In this document: positions 1 to 9,836 of the stretch, in pieces
How positions within the stretch are numbered: the stretch's first letter is position 1
Layout: each line of letters opens with the position of its first letter
DNA from: an uncultured Clostridia bacterium
GTDB taxonomy: Bacteria > Bacillota > Clostridia > Christensenellales > Borkfalkiaceae
NCBI GenBank assembly: GCA_944367045.1
Contig: CALVWI010000015.1
Span: 1 to 40,036 of the forward strand
Length of the DNA stretch: 40,036 nucleotides
Direction: 5' to 3'
Program-made: the position numbers and the translations under genes
The notes under the pieces: model-generated
Seen by the model: only the letters and a program-made list of their open reading frames with translations
Told to the model about the DNA's origin: nothing
Databases searched by the model: none

Positions 1-1580
1 TACGGCGTCTGCGCGGCGAACTCGGCGGCGCAGGTATCGACCATCTTGAAGCAGGCGCGGCGGTGCATGGGAAGCGGGTGCCCGCTGTACTTTTCGAGCA
101 CCTTATCGGGATAGCCGAGGCGCTTGCCCTCGAGGTACTCCTCGTTCGTGAGCTGCTTGCCCGTGACGGCGCGCTCGAAGCGGACGAGATTGCGAAGTTT
201 GCACAGGAACCAGCGGTCGATCTTGGTGATGTCGAAAATTTCGTCGGGCGTGATGTCCGCCTTGAGGGCGGCGTACACCGCGAAGAGGCGCTCGTCCGTC
301 GTCTTGTGGAGCTCCTGAAGGAGCTGTTCGCGGCTCATGCCCATGAACTTGGGGTGATTGAGGTCGGAGAGAGAAATTTCCGCGCCGCGCACCGCCTTCA
401 TGATGGCCTGCTCGAAGGAGGTGCCGATGGCCATGACTTCGCCTGTCGCCTTCATGCGGGAGCCGAGCTCGCGCTTGGCATAGAGGAACTTATCGAAGGG
501 CCACTTGGGGAGCTTGACGACGACGTAGTCGATGGCGGGCTCGAAGCAGGCATACGTCTTGCCCGTGACGTCGTTTCTGATCTCGTCGAGGGTATAGCCG
601 AGGGCGATCTTAGTCGTCACCTTGGCGATGGGATAGCCCGTCGCCTTGGAGGCGAGCGCCGAGGAGCGCGACACACGGGGGTTGACCTCGATGACGGCGT
701 ACTCGAAGCTGTCGGGATGCAGCGCGAACTGGCAGTTGCAGCCGCCCTCGATGCCGAGCTCGGTGATGATCTCGAGCGCCGCGGTGCGCAGCATCTGATA
801 GTCCTTGTCGGAGAGCGTCAGAGCGGGTGCGACGACGATGGAGTCGCCCGTGTGCACGCCGACGGGGTCGAAGTTCTCCATCGAGCAGACGGTGAGCACG
901 TTCCCCGCGCTGTCGCGAAGCACCTCGAACTCGATCTCCTTCCAGCCGCCGATGTACTTCTCGATGAGCACCTGCGTGATGGGCGAGAGCATGAGGCCGT
1001 TGTGGGAGATGAGGCGGAGCTCCTCCTCGTCATATGCAACGCCGCCGCCCGCACCGCCCAGCGTGAAGGCAGGGCGCACGATGACGGGATAGCCGAGTTT
1101 CTCCGCAACGGCGACGCACTCGTCCACCGTATAGGCGATGTCGGAGGGAACGACGGGCTGATGGATCTTCTCCATCGTCTCCTTGAAGAGCTCGCGGTCC
1201 TCCGCCCTGTCGATGGCGTCGAGCTTGGTGCCGATGAGCTTGACGCCCCACTCGTCCAGGAAACCCGACTTCGCGAGCTTGCAGCCCATCGTAAGGCCGG
1301 TCTGCCCGCCGAGCGAGGCAAGCAGGGAATCGGGACGCTCCTTGATGATGATGCGCTTTAAGCTGTCCTCGGTGAGGGGCTCGAGGTAGATCTCATCCGC
1401 GAGCATCTTGTCCGTCATGATGGTCGCGGGGTTGGAGTTGCAGAGGACGACGTTGACGCCCGCATCCTTCAAAACACGGCACGCCTGTGCGCCCGCATAG
1501 TCGAACTCCGCTGCCTGACCGATGACGATGGGGCCGGAGCCGATGACAAGTACCTTTTTGATGTCGCTTCTCTTAGGCAT
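1..1580 (-). CDS. carB: carbamoyl-phosphate synthase large subunit, N-terminal half (partial)
   Basis: This gene runs off the left edge, so only the first 526 codons are present of about 1070 usual for the family. The large subunit makes carbamoyl phosphate from ammonia, bicarbonate and two ATP; ammonia comes from CarA. The start is ATG at 1580, preceded by AAGGAGG, and the protein opens [20 protein letters not shown], a textbook CarB N-terminus. The first ATP-grasp domain is visible: [12 protein letters not shown] around residues 170-180, then [16 protein letters not shown], and [20 protein letters not shown], which carries metal and ATP ligands. The carA stop overlaps the carB start by 8 bases, so the two subunits are probably translationally coupled. 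It is the last visible gene of the arginine operon; the second ATP-grasp and the allosteric domain lie outside the window. The identification is firm. Confidence 0.97.
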   Translation of the reverse strand, partial: MPKRSDIKKVLVIGSGPIVIGQAAEFDYAGAQACRVLKDAGVNVVLCNSNPATIMTDKMLADEIYLEPLTEDSLKRIIIKERPDSLLASLGGQTGLTMGCKLAKSGFLDEWGVKLIGTKLDAIDRAEDRELFKETMEKIHQPVVPSDIAYTVDECVAVAEKLGYPVIVRPAFTLGGAGGGVAYDEEELRLISHNGLMLSPITQVLIEKYIGGWKEIEFEVLRDSAGNVLTVCSMENFDPVGVHTGDSIVVAPALTLSDKDYQMLRTAALEIITELGIEGGCNCQFALHPDSFEYAVIEVNPRVSRSSALASKATGYPIAKVTTKIALGYTLDEIRNDVTGKTYACFEPAIDYVVVKLPKWPFDKFLYAKRELGSRMKATGEVMAIGTSFEQAIMKAVRGAEISLSDLNHPKFMGMSREQLLQELHKTTDERLFAVYAALKADITPDEIFDITKIDRWFLCKLRNLVRFERAVTGKQLTNEEYLEGKRLGYPDKVLEKYSGHPLPMHRRACFKMVDTCAAEFAAQTP

Positions 1581-2646
1581 TTTTCGCCTCCTTGTTCATT
1601 TCGGCGAGGAACTCGTCGAAGAGGTAATTCGCGTCGTGCGGGCCGCCGCACGCTTCGGGGTGGAACTGCACGGTGAAGGCGCGCATTTGGGGATAGTTGA
1701 CGCCCTCGCAGGTGTTGTCGTTGGCATTGACGAAGGTGACCTCCCCCACGCCCTTTAAGGACTCGGAGACGACTTCATAGCCGTGGTTCTGCGAGGAGAT
1801 GAACACCTTGCCCGTCGCGACCTGCTTGACGGGCTGGTTGGCGCCGCGGTGGCCGTACTTCATCTTGCGGGTCTGGCCGCCCATCGCGAGCGCGAAGAGC
1901 TGATGCCCGAGGCAGATGCCGAACACGGGGAGCCGCCCCGCGAACTTTCTGATCTCGGCGATGATCTCGGTGTTCTCCGAAGGGTCGCCGGGGCCGTTGG
2001 CAAGCATGATGCCGTCGGGGTTCAAGGCAAGCGCCTCTTCCGCCGTGGTGAAGGCGGGCACTTCGATGACGCGGCAGCCGCGCTTTACGAGCTCCTTGAC
2101 GATGTTGCCCTTGGCGCCGAAGTCATATAAGACGACGCGCGTGCCGTCCTCGGGGCCGCTCTCGCGGATCTCATTGCCCGTAACGGCCCTGACCGCATCG
2201 CGGACGCGGTAGCCCTTGAGCACGGAGGGATCTTCGAGCGGCTCAAAGGTGATGGCGACCGGCATGACGCCCGCTTCCCTCACGATCTTGGTGAGCTCGC
2301 GCGTATCCACGCCGTAGACGGCGGGAATGTTCTGTCCCTTCAGGAAGGCCTCCAAAGTGCCATTGCAGCGGAAGTTGGAGGGATCGTCGCACTTCTCGCG
2401 CACGATGTACCCCGTGAGCCAGCATCTGCCGCTCTCACAGTCCTCGGGGATCATGCCGTAGTTGCCGATGAGGGGGAAGGTCTGCGTGACGATCTGCCCA
2501 TAATAGCTCGGGTCGGTGAGCGTCTCGATGTACCCCGTCATGCCCGTCGTGAAGACGAGCTCGCCCACGACCTCTCTCTCGGCGCCGAAGGAGTACCCTT
2601 CGAACACCTTGCCGTTTTCCAGCGTTACATATACTTTCTTATCCAT
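1573..2646 (-). CDS. carA: carbamoyl-phosphate synthase small (glutaminase) subunit
   Basis: The 357-residue protein hydrolyses glutamine and passes ammonia to CarB. The N-terminal half is the CarA-specific domain ([17 protein letters not shown] at the start; [18 protein letters not shown] near residue 35-50). The C-terminal half is a class I glutamine amidotransferase: the nucleophile cysteine lies in [15 protein letters not shown], the structural SQNHGYEV follows, and the catalytic His-x-Glu is in [16 protein letters not shown]. It is slightly shorter than the 382-residue E. coli enzyme, as is common in Firmicutes. The start is ATG at 2646 with GGGAGAG upstream, 13 bases after the argF stop. 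The 8-base overlap with carB supports one polycistronic mRNA. Its place inside an arg operon, not with pyr genes, suggests that this copy serves arginine synthesis; a separate pyrimidine copy cannot be excluded. Confidence 0.97.
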   Translation of the reverse strand: MDKKVYVTLENGKVFEGYSFGAEREVVGELVFTTGMTGYIETLTDPSYYGQIVTQTFPLIGNYGMIPEDCESGRCWLTGYIVREKCDDPSNFRCNGTLEAFLKGQNIPAVYGVDTRELTKIVREAGVMPVAITFEPLEDPSVLKGYRVRDAVRAVTGNEIRESGPEDGTRVVLYDFGAKGNIVKELVKRGCRVIEVPAFTTAEEALALNPDGIMLANGPGDPSENTEIIAEIRKFAGRLPVFGICLGHQLFALAMGGQTRKMKYGHRGANQPVKQVATGKVFISSQNHGYEVVSESLKGVGEVTFVNANDNTCEGVNYPQMRAFTVQFHPEACGGPHDANYLFDEFLAEMNKEAKNA

Positions 2647-2659
2647 GCGTCTCTCCCGC

Positions 2660-3562
2660 TCATTTCATCAGTTTGCACATGACCGCCTTCTGTGCGTGCA
2701 GGCGGTTTTCGGCCTCGTCGAAGATCTCGTCCGCATGCGCCTCGAAGACGTCCGCCGTGATCTCCTCGCCGCGGTGGGCGGGCAGGCAATGGAGCACCAT
2801 CGCCCCGTCGTTTGCCGCCTTCATCGCCTCGGCGTTGACCTGATAGCCCTTGAACGCTTTCTCGCGCTCGAGTTTCTCCCCTTCCTGGCCCATCGACGCC
2901 CACACATCGGTGTAGACGACGTCGGAGCCGCTGACCGCCGCAATGACGTCCTCGGTCATCGTGAACTCGCCGTTCTCGCGCGCCCACTTCACGAGCTCCG
3001 CGTCGGGCTCATACCCCTTCGGGCAGGCGATGGAGAAGGCCATGCCCGTCTTGATGGCGCCCACCATCAAGGAGTTCGCCATGTTGTTGCCGTCGCCCAC
3101 GAAGCACATCTTGAGGCCCTTGAAGGAGCCCTTGCGCTCGCGGATGGTCATGAGGTCTGCAAGCACCTGGCAGGGGTGGCAGTAGTCGGTGAGGCCGTTG
3201 ATGACAGGGATAGAGCCGTACTTCGCGAAGTCCTCCACCTCTTTCTGGGCGAACGTTCTGATCATCACGCCGTCGAGATAGCGCGAGAGCACGCGGGCGG
3301 TGTCCTCGACGGGTTCGCCGCGGCCGATCTGCAGGTCGTGGTTGGAGAGGAAGAGCCCGTAGCCTCCCAGCTCGTAGATGCCCGTCTCGAAGGACACGCG
3401 GGTGCGCGTCGAGGACTTCTGGAAGATCATGCCGAGCTTCTTGCCCTTTAAGTAGGGGCGGAAGATGCCGTTCTGGCGCTCGTACTTGAGCTGATCTGCA
3501 AGATTGAGGATGGTGAGGATCTCCTCACGGGAAAGATCGCCGAGCTTTAAGAGATGTTTCAT
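2660..3562 (-). CDS. argF: ornithine carbamoyltransferase
   Basis: The 300-residue enzyme joins carbamoyl phosphate and ornithine to citrulline in the cytoplasm. The carbamoyl-phosphate loop SSTRTR is at residues 50-55, HPCQ at 129-132, the ornithine-side segment DVWASMGQE at about 219-227, and the HCLPAHRGEEI motif begins at 258; all belong to OTCase, not to aspartate carbamoyltransferase. The length is normal (300-335). It overlaps argD by 4 bases (argD stop inside the argF start), which implies coupled translation. Its product feeds argG, the first gene of the same operon, and carA/carB next door make its second substrate. A catabolic OTCase (arcB) is unlikely because no arcA or arcC is present. 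Confidence 0.96.
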   Translation of the reverse strand: MKHLLKLGDLSREEILTILNLADQLKYERQNGIFRPYLKGKKLGMIFQKSSTRTRVSFETGIYELGGYGLFLSNHDLQIGRGEPVEDTARVLSRYLDGVMIRTFAQKEVEDFAKYGSIPVINGLTDYCHPCQVLADLMTIRERKGSFKGLKMCFVGDGNNMANSLMVGAIKTGMAFSIACPKGYEPDAELVKWARENGEFTMTEDVIAAVSGSDVVYTDVWASMGQEGEKLEREKAFKGYQVNAEAMKAANDGAMVLHCLPAHRGEEITADVFEAHADEIFDEAENRLHAQKAVMCKLMK

Positions 3563-4722
3563 TTTTGTAATACCTCGCGTAATATAGTCAGACCTTCGTC
3601 CATTTCCGTCTTTGTGATGTTGAGGGGCGGCACGATGCGCACCTTCTCATGCGCCGTGAGCACAAGGAGCCCCTTTTCAAGGCACTTCTTTGCAATTTCT
3701 TTGGCGGAGCCGTCCACCTCGAGGCCGATCATCATGCCAAGACCAGAGACGCGTTTGACGCCGTCCATGCCCTTGAGTTTGGCGCGCATATATTCGCTCT
3801 TGCCCTGCACTTCGAGGAGGAAGTCCTCGGTGAGGCGGGAGAGCACGCTCACCGCACCTGCGCAGCAGACGGGGTTGCCGCCGAACGTCGAGCCGTGGTC
3901 GCCCGGCTGCAGGGTGTGTTCGCACTTCTCGAAGAAGAGGCACGCGCCGATGGGAAGTCCCCCGCCGAGGCCCTTCGCGGTCGTCATGATGTCGGGTACG
4001 ATGCCGTAGTGCTCGTAGGCGTAGAGTTTCCCCGTGCGCCCGTTGCCGCACTGCACCTCGTCGCAGATGAGGAGGATGTCCTTCTCCGTGCAGAAATCGC
4101 GGAGCGCCTTCACGAAGCCCTTGTCGAGCGCTTCGACGCCGCTCTCGCCCTGCACGCACTCGATGATGACGGCGCAGGCATTTTCGGAGACCGCCTCGAT
4201 GGCCTTCATATTGGCATCGGCCGAGACGACCTCGGGCACGAAGGGACCGAAGTAGCGGTGCATCGCCTCCTGCCCCGTCGCGGAGAGGGTAAACAGCGTC
4301 CTGCCGTGGAAGCTCCCGTTGAGGGAAATTATTTTCTTCCTCCCCTCGCCGTATTTATCGAAGGAGTACTTTCTCGCAGCTTTCAAGGCGCACTCGTTGG
4401 CCTCCGCGCCCGAATTGCCGAAGAACACGCGCTTTGCCCCCGTGCGGAAGCATAAAAGCTCTGCAAGGTCGAGCTGCGGCTCGGAATAGTAGTAGTTGCT
4501 GACGTGCTGGATGCGGGAGAGCTGGTCGATGACCGCCGCCTTCCACTGCTCGTCGTTCGCGCCGAAGATGTTGACGGCGATGCCCGCGCCGAAGTCGACG
4601 TAGGCCTTCCCCTCGGTGTCGTAGAGGGTCGCGCCCTCGCCGCGCTCGATGGCAACGGGGAACCGCGAGAAGGTCTCCGCCATATACGTCCTTTCAAGTT
4701 GATCGATGGTCTTAAAATCCAT
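3559..4722 (-). CDS. argD: acetylornithine aminotransferase
   Basis: This 387-residue class III PLP aminotransferase converts N-acetylglutamate semialdehyde to N-acetylornithine with glutamate as amino donor. The PLP-phosphate site GNSGAEANE is at 102-110, DEVQCGNGRTG at 221-231, and the Schiff-base lysine is K250 in TTAKGLGGGLPIGA. The start at ATG 4722 has only a weak ribosome site. A second ATG at residue 14 (MAETFSRFP) is preceded by GAAAGGAC and could be used, but the upstream start keeps the DxLxxxY prefix usual in ArgD. A 77-base gap separates it from argB and contains a terminator-like hairpin, so expression below argB may be lowered. It could also act as succinyldiaminopimelate aminotransferase, as many ArgD proteins do. 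Confidence 0.95.
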   Translation of the reverse strand: MDFKTIDQLERTYMAETFSRFPVAIERGEGATLYDTEGKAYVDFGAGIAVNIFGANDEQWKAAVIDQLSRIQHVSNYYYSEPQLDLAELLCFRTGAKRVFFGNSGAEANECALKAARKYSFDKYGEGRKKIISLNGSFHGRTLFTLSATGQEAMHRYFGPFVPEVVSADANMKAIEAVSENACAVIIECVQGESGVEALDKGFVKALRDFCTEKDILLICDEVQCGNGRTGKLYAYEHYGIVPDIMTTAKGLGGGLPIGACLFFEKCEHTLQPGDHGSTFGGNPVCCAGAVSVLSRLTEDFLLEVQGKSEYMRAKLKGMDGVKRVSGLGMMIGLEVDGSAKEIAKKCLEKGLLVLTAHEKVRIVPPLNITKTEMDEGLTILREVLQK

Positions 4723-4782
4723 AGCAATGTTTGCCGACCAAAAGCGGTGCGGCCCTCCCCTTTTGCAGTTATTTTATAAAAA

Positions 4783-4808
4783 GGCGATCGAACCCTTGTT
4801 CAGTCGCC
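4783..4808 (-). terminator. terminator-like hairpin between argB and argD
   Basis: On the minus strand GGCGA (4804-4808 side) pairs with TCGCC (4783-4787), and GTTC/GAAC (4798-4801 with 4790-4793) extends the stem across a small internal loop. It is followed on the minus strand by TTTTTAT. The hairpin includes the argB stop codon at 4800-4802. It lies inside the operon and would allow partial termination, reducing argD-argF-carAB relative to argB. The stem is modest, so it may only slow polymerase. Confidence 0.5.
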
Positions 4809-5657
4809 CTTTACAAACATGGTGCCCATGCCCTCGTCCGAGAGCAGCTCGAGCAGAATGGAATGTTTGACCCGTCCGTCGGTGATGAACACGCGGTTGA
4901 CGCCGCGGCGGATGGCCTCTTTGCAGCAGTTGATCTTGGGGATCATGCCCCCCGAGATGACTCCCTCGTTGATGAGAGAGGGAATGTCGGAGACATACAC
5001 CTTCTTGATGAGGGTGTTGTCGTCGTTCTTGTCGCGGAGAAGGCCGCGAATGTCCGTCATGAGGATGAGGCTCTCCGCCCCCAAAGCTCCCGCAATGGCG
5101 GAAGCGGCGGTATCGGCATTGATATTGTAGATGTGCCCCTCTCTGTCGTACCCCACCGTCGAGATGACGGGAAGATACCCGTTTGAAAGCGAATCGGTGA
5201 TGACGCCCGTGTCGACGGAGACGATCTTGCCCACATAACCGAGCTCCTCGCTCTCCTTTTCACAGAGGAGCATGCCGCCGTCGATGCCGCACATGCCGAC
5301 GGACTTCGCGCCCAGCATCTGAAGGCGGTGCACGAGGTCCTTATTCACCTTGCCCGCGAGCACCATGCGGACGACTTCCGCCGTCTCCTCGTCGGTGTAG
5401 CGGAGGCCGTTCACAAAGCGGGACTCGACGCCCATTCGTTTGAGCGTCTCGGAAATTTCAGGCCCGCCGCCGTGCACGAGCACGACGTTGATGCCGACAA
5501 AGCGAAGGAGCGTCAGATCGCGCATGACCGACTTCTTGAGCTCCTCGCTCACCATAGCATTGCCGCCGTACTTGATGACGAGCACCTTGTTCTGATATTT
5601 TTCGATGTAAGGCATCGCCTCCAAGAGGAACTCTGCCTGTTCTTCCTTTCCGATCAC
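4800..5657 (-). CDS. argB: acetylglutamate kinase
   Basis: The 285-residue amino-acid kinase phosphorylates N-acetylglutamate. KYGGNAM at 29-35 and HGGGPEI at 62-68 form the ATP and substrate site. The protein has an N-terminal helix (about 25 residues before KYGGNAM) and a C-terminal segment SDEGMGTMFVKGD. Both are features of the arginine-sensitive hexameric NAGKs (Thermotoga, Pseudomonas type), and both are absent in the insensitive E. coli type. I therefore infer feedback inhibition by arginine. The start is GTG at 5657, overlapping the argJ stop as GTGA, so argJ and argB are coupled. The ribosome site lies within the argJ end. Confidence 0.96.
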   Translation of the reverse strand: MIGKEEQAEFLLEAMPYIEKYQNKVLVIKYGGNAMVSEELKKSVMRDLTLLRFVGINVVLVHGGGPEISETLKRMGVESRFVNGLRYTDEETAEVVRMVLAGKVNKDLVHRLQMLGAKSVGMCGIDGGMLLCEKESEELGYVGKIVSVDTGVITDSLSNGYLPVISTVGYDREGHIYNINADTAASAIAGALGAESLILMTDIRGLLRDKNDDNTLIKKVYVSDIPSLINEGVISGGMIPKINCCKEAIRRGVNRVFITDGRVKHSILLELLSDEGMGTMFVKGD

Positions 5658-6877
5658 GTTCTGTAGTCTCCGTTGATCTTCACATAGTCATAGGTGAGGT
5701 CGCAGCCCCAAGCCGTCGCGGTATATTCCCCTTCGTTGAGGTTTATCTCGATGTCGATCTCCTTCTCGGAGAGGATGCGCTTTGCCTCCTCCTCGGAGAA
5801 GGCGACGGCACTGCCCTGCCGGTAAGCGGGAAGAAGCCCCGCTGCCGAGCGGAAGTCGACGTCGATCTTCATGGGGTCTAAATCTGCGCCCGCATAGCCG
5901 AGCGCGCACATCACGCGCCCGCCGTTGGCGTCCGCGCCGAAGATCATCGCCTTGACGAGGTTGGAGTTGACGACGGACTTTGCAGCAAGCCTTGCGTCCT
6001 CCTTGGTCTTGGCACCCCGCACGCGGCATTCGATGAGGCGGGTCGCCCCCTCGCCGTCCGCGGCGAGCTTTCTGCACATCTCCGTCGTGACGGTGTGAAG
6101 CGCCTCGCAGAAGGTCTTAAAGTCCTCGTTGTCCTCGTCGATGACCGCGTTTCCCGCAAGCCCCGAGGCGAGGATGCACATCGTATCGTTGGTGGAGGTG
6201 TCCCTGTCGACGGAGAGCATGTTGAGGGAGTCCTTCACGTCCGCCGAAATTGCCTTCTGGAGCATGGCGGGGGTGATATTTGCGTCCGTCGTGATGAACA
6301 TGAGCAGGGTCGCCATATTCGGGCAGATCATGCCGACGCCCTTGCAGATGACGCCCATTTTCACTTCCTTGCCGCCGAGCGTGAAGGAGACGGCTGCCTC
6401 CTTCTTGACGGTGTCCGTCGTCATGATGGCCTCGGCCGCGAACGAGCTGTGCTCGCCGTCCGACTTCAGGCCCTTGACAAGCTCCTCCATGCCGCCCGCG
6501 ATGGGGTCGATCTTGAGCTCCATGCCGATGACGCCCGTGGAAGCCACGACGACGTCCTCTTTTTTGATGCCCGTGTACTTCTCGACGAGCGCGCACATCT
6601 CCTCGGCGATCTCCACGCCGTTTGCGTTGCAGGTGTTGGCGTTGCCGCTGTTGACGACGACCGCCTGCACGTAGCCGTCCTTCACATGCTCTTTGGTGAC
6701 GAGAATGGGTGCGCCCTTGACGAGGTTCTGCGTATAGACGCACGCCGCCGCGCAGCGCACGTCGCTCGTGATGAGGGCGAGATCCTTTTTGACCTTATTT
6801 TTGCGGATGCCGCAGTGAACGCCGTTCGCCGCGAATCCCTTGGGCGCGCATACGCCGCCCGCAATCATTTCCAACAT
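5654..6877 (-). CDS. argJ: bifunctional glutamate N-acetyltransferase / ornithine acetyltransferase
   Basis: The 407-residue ArgJ transfers the acetyl group from N-acetylornithine back to glutamate (cyclic pathway), so no argA or argE is needed here. The self-cleavage and nucleophile site is Thr190 in KGVGMICPNMATLLMF, which splits the precursor into alpha and beta chains. The N-terminal GGVCAPKGFAANGVHCGI is typical. Whether it is monofunctional or also uses acetyl-CoA cannot be read from sequence. It starts at ATG 6877 with CGGAG upstream and has its own promoter at 6938-6966, so the argJBDF-car segment can be expressed apart from argGC. It shares a 4-base GTGA overlap with argB. Confidence 0.96.
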   Translation of the reverse strand: MLEMIAGGVCAPKGFAANGVHCGIRKNKVKKDLALITSDVRCAAACVYTQNLVKGAPILVTKEHVKDGYVQAVVVNSGNANTCNANGVEIAEEMCALVEKYTGIKKEDVVVASTGVIGMELKIDPIAGGMEELVKGLKSDGEHSSFAAEAIMTTDTVKKEAAVSFTLGGKEVKMGVICKGVGMICPNMATLLMFITTDANITPAMLQKAISADVKDSLNMLSVDRDTSTNDTMCILASGLAGNAVIDEDNEDFKTFCEALHTVTTEMCRKLAADGEGATRLIECRVRGAKTKEDARLAAKSVVNSNLVKAMIFGADANGGRVMCALGYAGADLDPMKIDVDFRSAAGLLPAYRQGSAVAFSEEEAKRILSEKEIDIEINLNEGEYTATAWGCDLTYDYVKINGDYRT

Positions 6878-6937
6878 TTTATTCTCCGAGGACAGCCGAA
6901 CAGGGCCTTGACGACCCTGAACCTGCTTATCCTATCT

Positions 6938-6966
6938 ATTTTATCATAAAAGAGTGGCCGCGTCAA
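6938..6966 (-). promoter_or_regulatory. internal promoter before argJ
   Basis: On the minus strand TTGACG (6961-6966) and TAAAAT (6938-6943) are separated by exactly 17 bases. The predicted start near 6931 leaves a leader of about 54 bases that contains a small hairpin (CAGGG/CCCTG, 6901-6919) before the argJ ribosome site. This gives the operon a second entry point between argC and argJ. Confidence 0.75.
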
Positions 6967-7004
6967 GCAAGAACGGGTCCAACTTTGTGAACGCGGCGGC
7001 TTTC

Positions 7005-7924
7005 TCAGAGGGAAAGCGCTTCGTCAAGCCCTAAGGCGATGTTCATATTCTGCACCGCCGCGCCCGATGCGCCCTTGCCGAGGTTGTCGAGCCGCGCCGA
7101 GAGCAAGATCTGCTCGTCGTTGCCGTTCACGAACACCTGAAGAAGGTTGGTGCCCTCAAGCGTGTTCGCCGCGAGGTACCCGCTCTCCTCCTTCGCGACC
7201 TGCACGAACTTACAGCCCGCGTAGTGCTCCTTGAAGACTTCCTCTATCTCCCCCACCGAGAGCTGCTTCTTGAGAAGGGAGCGATAGAGGGGAACGTGCA
7301 CGGTCATGCCGCAGGGGAAGTCACAGATATAGGGATCAAAGATGGGCGGATGAGCAAGGCCGCACACCTTCTGCATCTCGGGCAGGTGCTTGTGTTTGAG
7401 GGTGAGCGCATACAGACGGGGCGAGTCGAGCGAATGGTCCCTCCCCTCTGCCTCGTACTGCGCGATGCCCTTCTTCCCCGCGCCCGTGTAGCCGCTGACG
7501 GCGTGACAGGTGAAGGGATAGTCCTCCGCCGCAATATCATGCGCGATGAGCGGATAGACGAGGGAGATGAAGCCGCTCGCATAGCACCCGGGGTTGGCGA
7601 TGCGCTTGGAAGCCGCGATGGCCGCCCTGTGTGCGGGCGAGAGTTCGGGGAAGCCGTACGCCCATCCCTCCGCCGTGCGGTGAGCCGTGGAGGCGTCGAT
7701 GACGACCGCCTTCGCCCCTTCCGCGAGTTTCACCGCCTCGCGCGCCGCGTCGTCGGGCAGGCACAGGAAGACGGCGTCCGCCGCGTGGATGGCCTCCTTG
7801 CGGGAGGCGGGATCCTTGCGGTGTTCCTCGTCGAGGGTGATGAGCTCCACGTCGTCGCGCTTTTTCATGCGTTCGACGATCTGAAGCCCCGTCGTGCCCG
7901 CGCCGCCGTCGATGAATACCTTGA

Positions 7925-7928
<4 letters not shown>
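7005..7928 (-). CDS. argC: N-acetyl-gamma-glutamyl-phosphate reductase, type 2
   Basis: The 307-residue NADPH-dependent reductase converts N-acetylglutamyl phosphate to the semialdehyde. The dinucleotide loop is GGAGTTGLQ at 8-16 and the catalytic cysteine is C115 in [10 protein letters not shown]. The short length, the DEEHRKDP segment and [10 protein letters not shown] mark it as the type 2 family, not the 340-350-residue type 1 enzyme found with argJ in Bacillus. It overlaps the argG stop by 4 bases (ATGA), so the two are coupled. It lies 127 bases before argJ, a gap that holds the second promoter. Confidence 0.95.
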
Positions 7929-9154
<1,226 letters not shown>

Positions 9155-9193
9155 AGTATGGACCTCTCTTTTTTTCTCTTATTTCAGATTTCC

Positions 9194-9301
9194 TGCATAT
9201 TATAAATGCAAAAGGGACGCAAGTCAAGCATTTTGCGCCCCTTATTCTGCATATTTTTACTTTAATTGTCGCTTATTTTTGCATACTTTCGTTTCGTATG
9301 C
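9194..9301. promoter_or_regulatory. candidate ArgR-like operator cluster
   Basis: The half-site TGCAT or its complement occurs at 9194-9198, 9206-9210, 9248-9252 and 9280-9284. The last belongs to a perfect GCATAC/GTATGC inverted repeat at 9281-9301. ArgR sites are AT-rich palindromes with TGNAT-like arms, and several lie upstream of arg operons in Firmicutes. The spacing here (7 bases in the first palindrome) is wider than the classic 4, so assignment to ArgR is an inference; a different regulator could bind. Confidence 0.45.
9199..9227 (-). promoter_or_regulatory. main promoter of the arginine operon
   Basis: On the minus strand TTGACT (9222-9227) and TATAAT (9199-9204) have a 17-base spacer; the start should be near 9192, 38 bases before the argG ATG. 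The -10 lies inside a 17-base palindrome (TGCAT-7-ATGCA, 9194-9210), a good position for repression. The spacer region can also fold into an 11-pair hairpin (9212-9222 with 9233-9243, one mismatch). Confidence 0.85.
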
Positions 9302-9324
9302 GTTTATTCGTGAATAATTGTATA

Positions 9325-9816
9325 TTATTCGGCCTGTTCGGGGCGATGGGCGCAGAAGCGGGCGATGTCGTCGTAAGTAAACTGCGTATCCGAGAACGCG
9401 GAAAAGGGCGCATGCTTGAAGAAGGTGAAGGTATCGCGGGAGTCCTGCGTCTCGAACACGGCGACGAAGCGGTTCCCATGCTCCTTGAGCTGCACGCAGC
9501 CCATGTGGACGTCGTAGGTGTACGTCTTGCGCGCGGTGTGGAGATGGACGACCTCATTCGTCGTCTCATAGCCGAGGACGGTCCCGAGCGAGACGCGCAT
9601 CGTGTAGTATCCGTAGACGACAAAATATAAAACGAGCACGACGGCCGCCGCCGAGAGAAAGATGGGCATGCCGAGCTCGGTGCCGTTGATGCCCAGCATG
9701 AGGAGCACCATAAAGACGGGGAGCGCGATGACGCTGAACACGACGAACAGCTTCTTCATCGTGTGCGTGTACTTGACCGCACCGGTCTTGTAGTAGTAGG
9801 GTATCTCTTTTTTCAT
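9325..9816 (-). CDS. small two-helix membrane protein of unknown function
   Basis: I do not recognise a family. The 163-residue protein has a cytoplasmic-looking start (MKKEIPYYYKTG), two close hydrophobic helices (about residues 24-44 and 51-69), then a soluble tail of about 90 residues rich in beta-type segments. This layout resembles bacterial PH-like or YcxB-like membrane proteins, but I cannot confirm that. ATG at 9816 follows AAAGGGGGAAACAC; a longer open frame upstream lies within the thioesterase gene and is not used. It sits 20 bases after the thioesterase stop, so the two probably form an operon. It ends 24 bases before the upstream arg operator region. Confidence 0.75.
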   Translation of the reverse strand: MKKEIPYYYKTGAVKYTHTMKKLFVVFSVIALPVFMVLLMLGINGTELGMPIFLSAAAVVLVLYFVVYGYYTMRVSLGTVLGYETTNEVVHLHTARKTYTYDVHMGCVQLKEHGNRFVAVFETQDSRDTFTFFKHAPFSAFSDTQFTYDDIARFCAHRPEQAE

Positions 9817-9836
9817 GTGTTTCCCCCTTTCGGCCC

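Noticed and set aside
63..1361. 432-residue plus-strand open frame
   Set aside because: It is the antisense of carB, which has clear family motifs on the minus strand.
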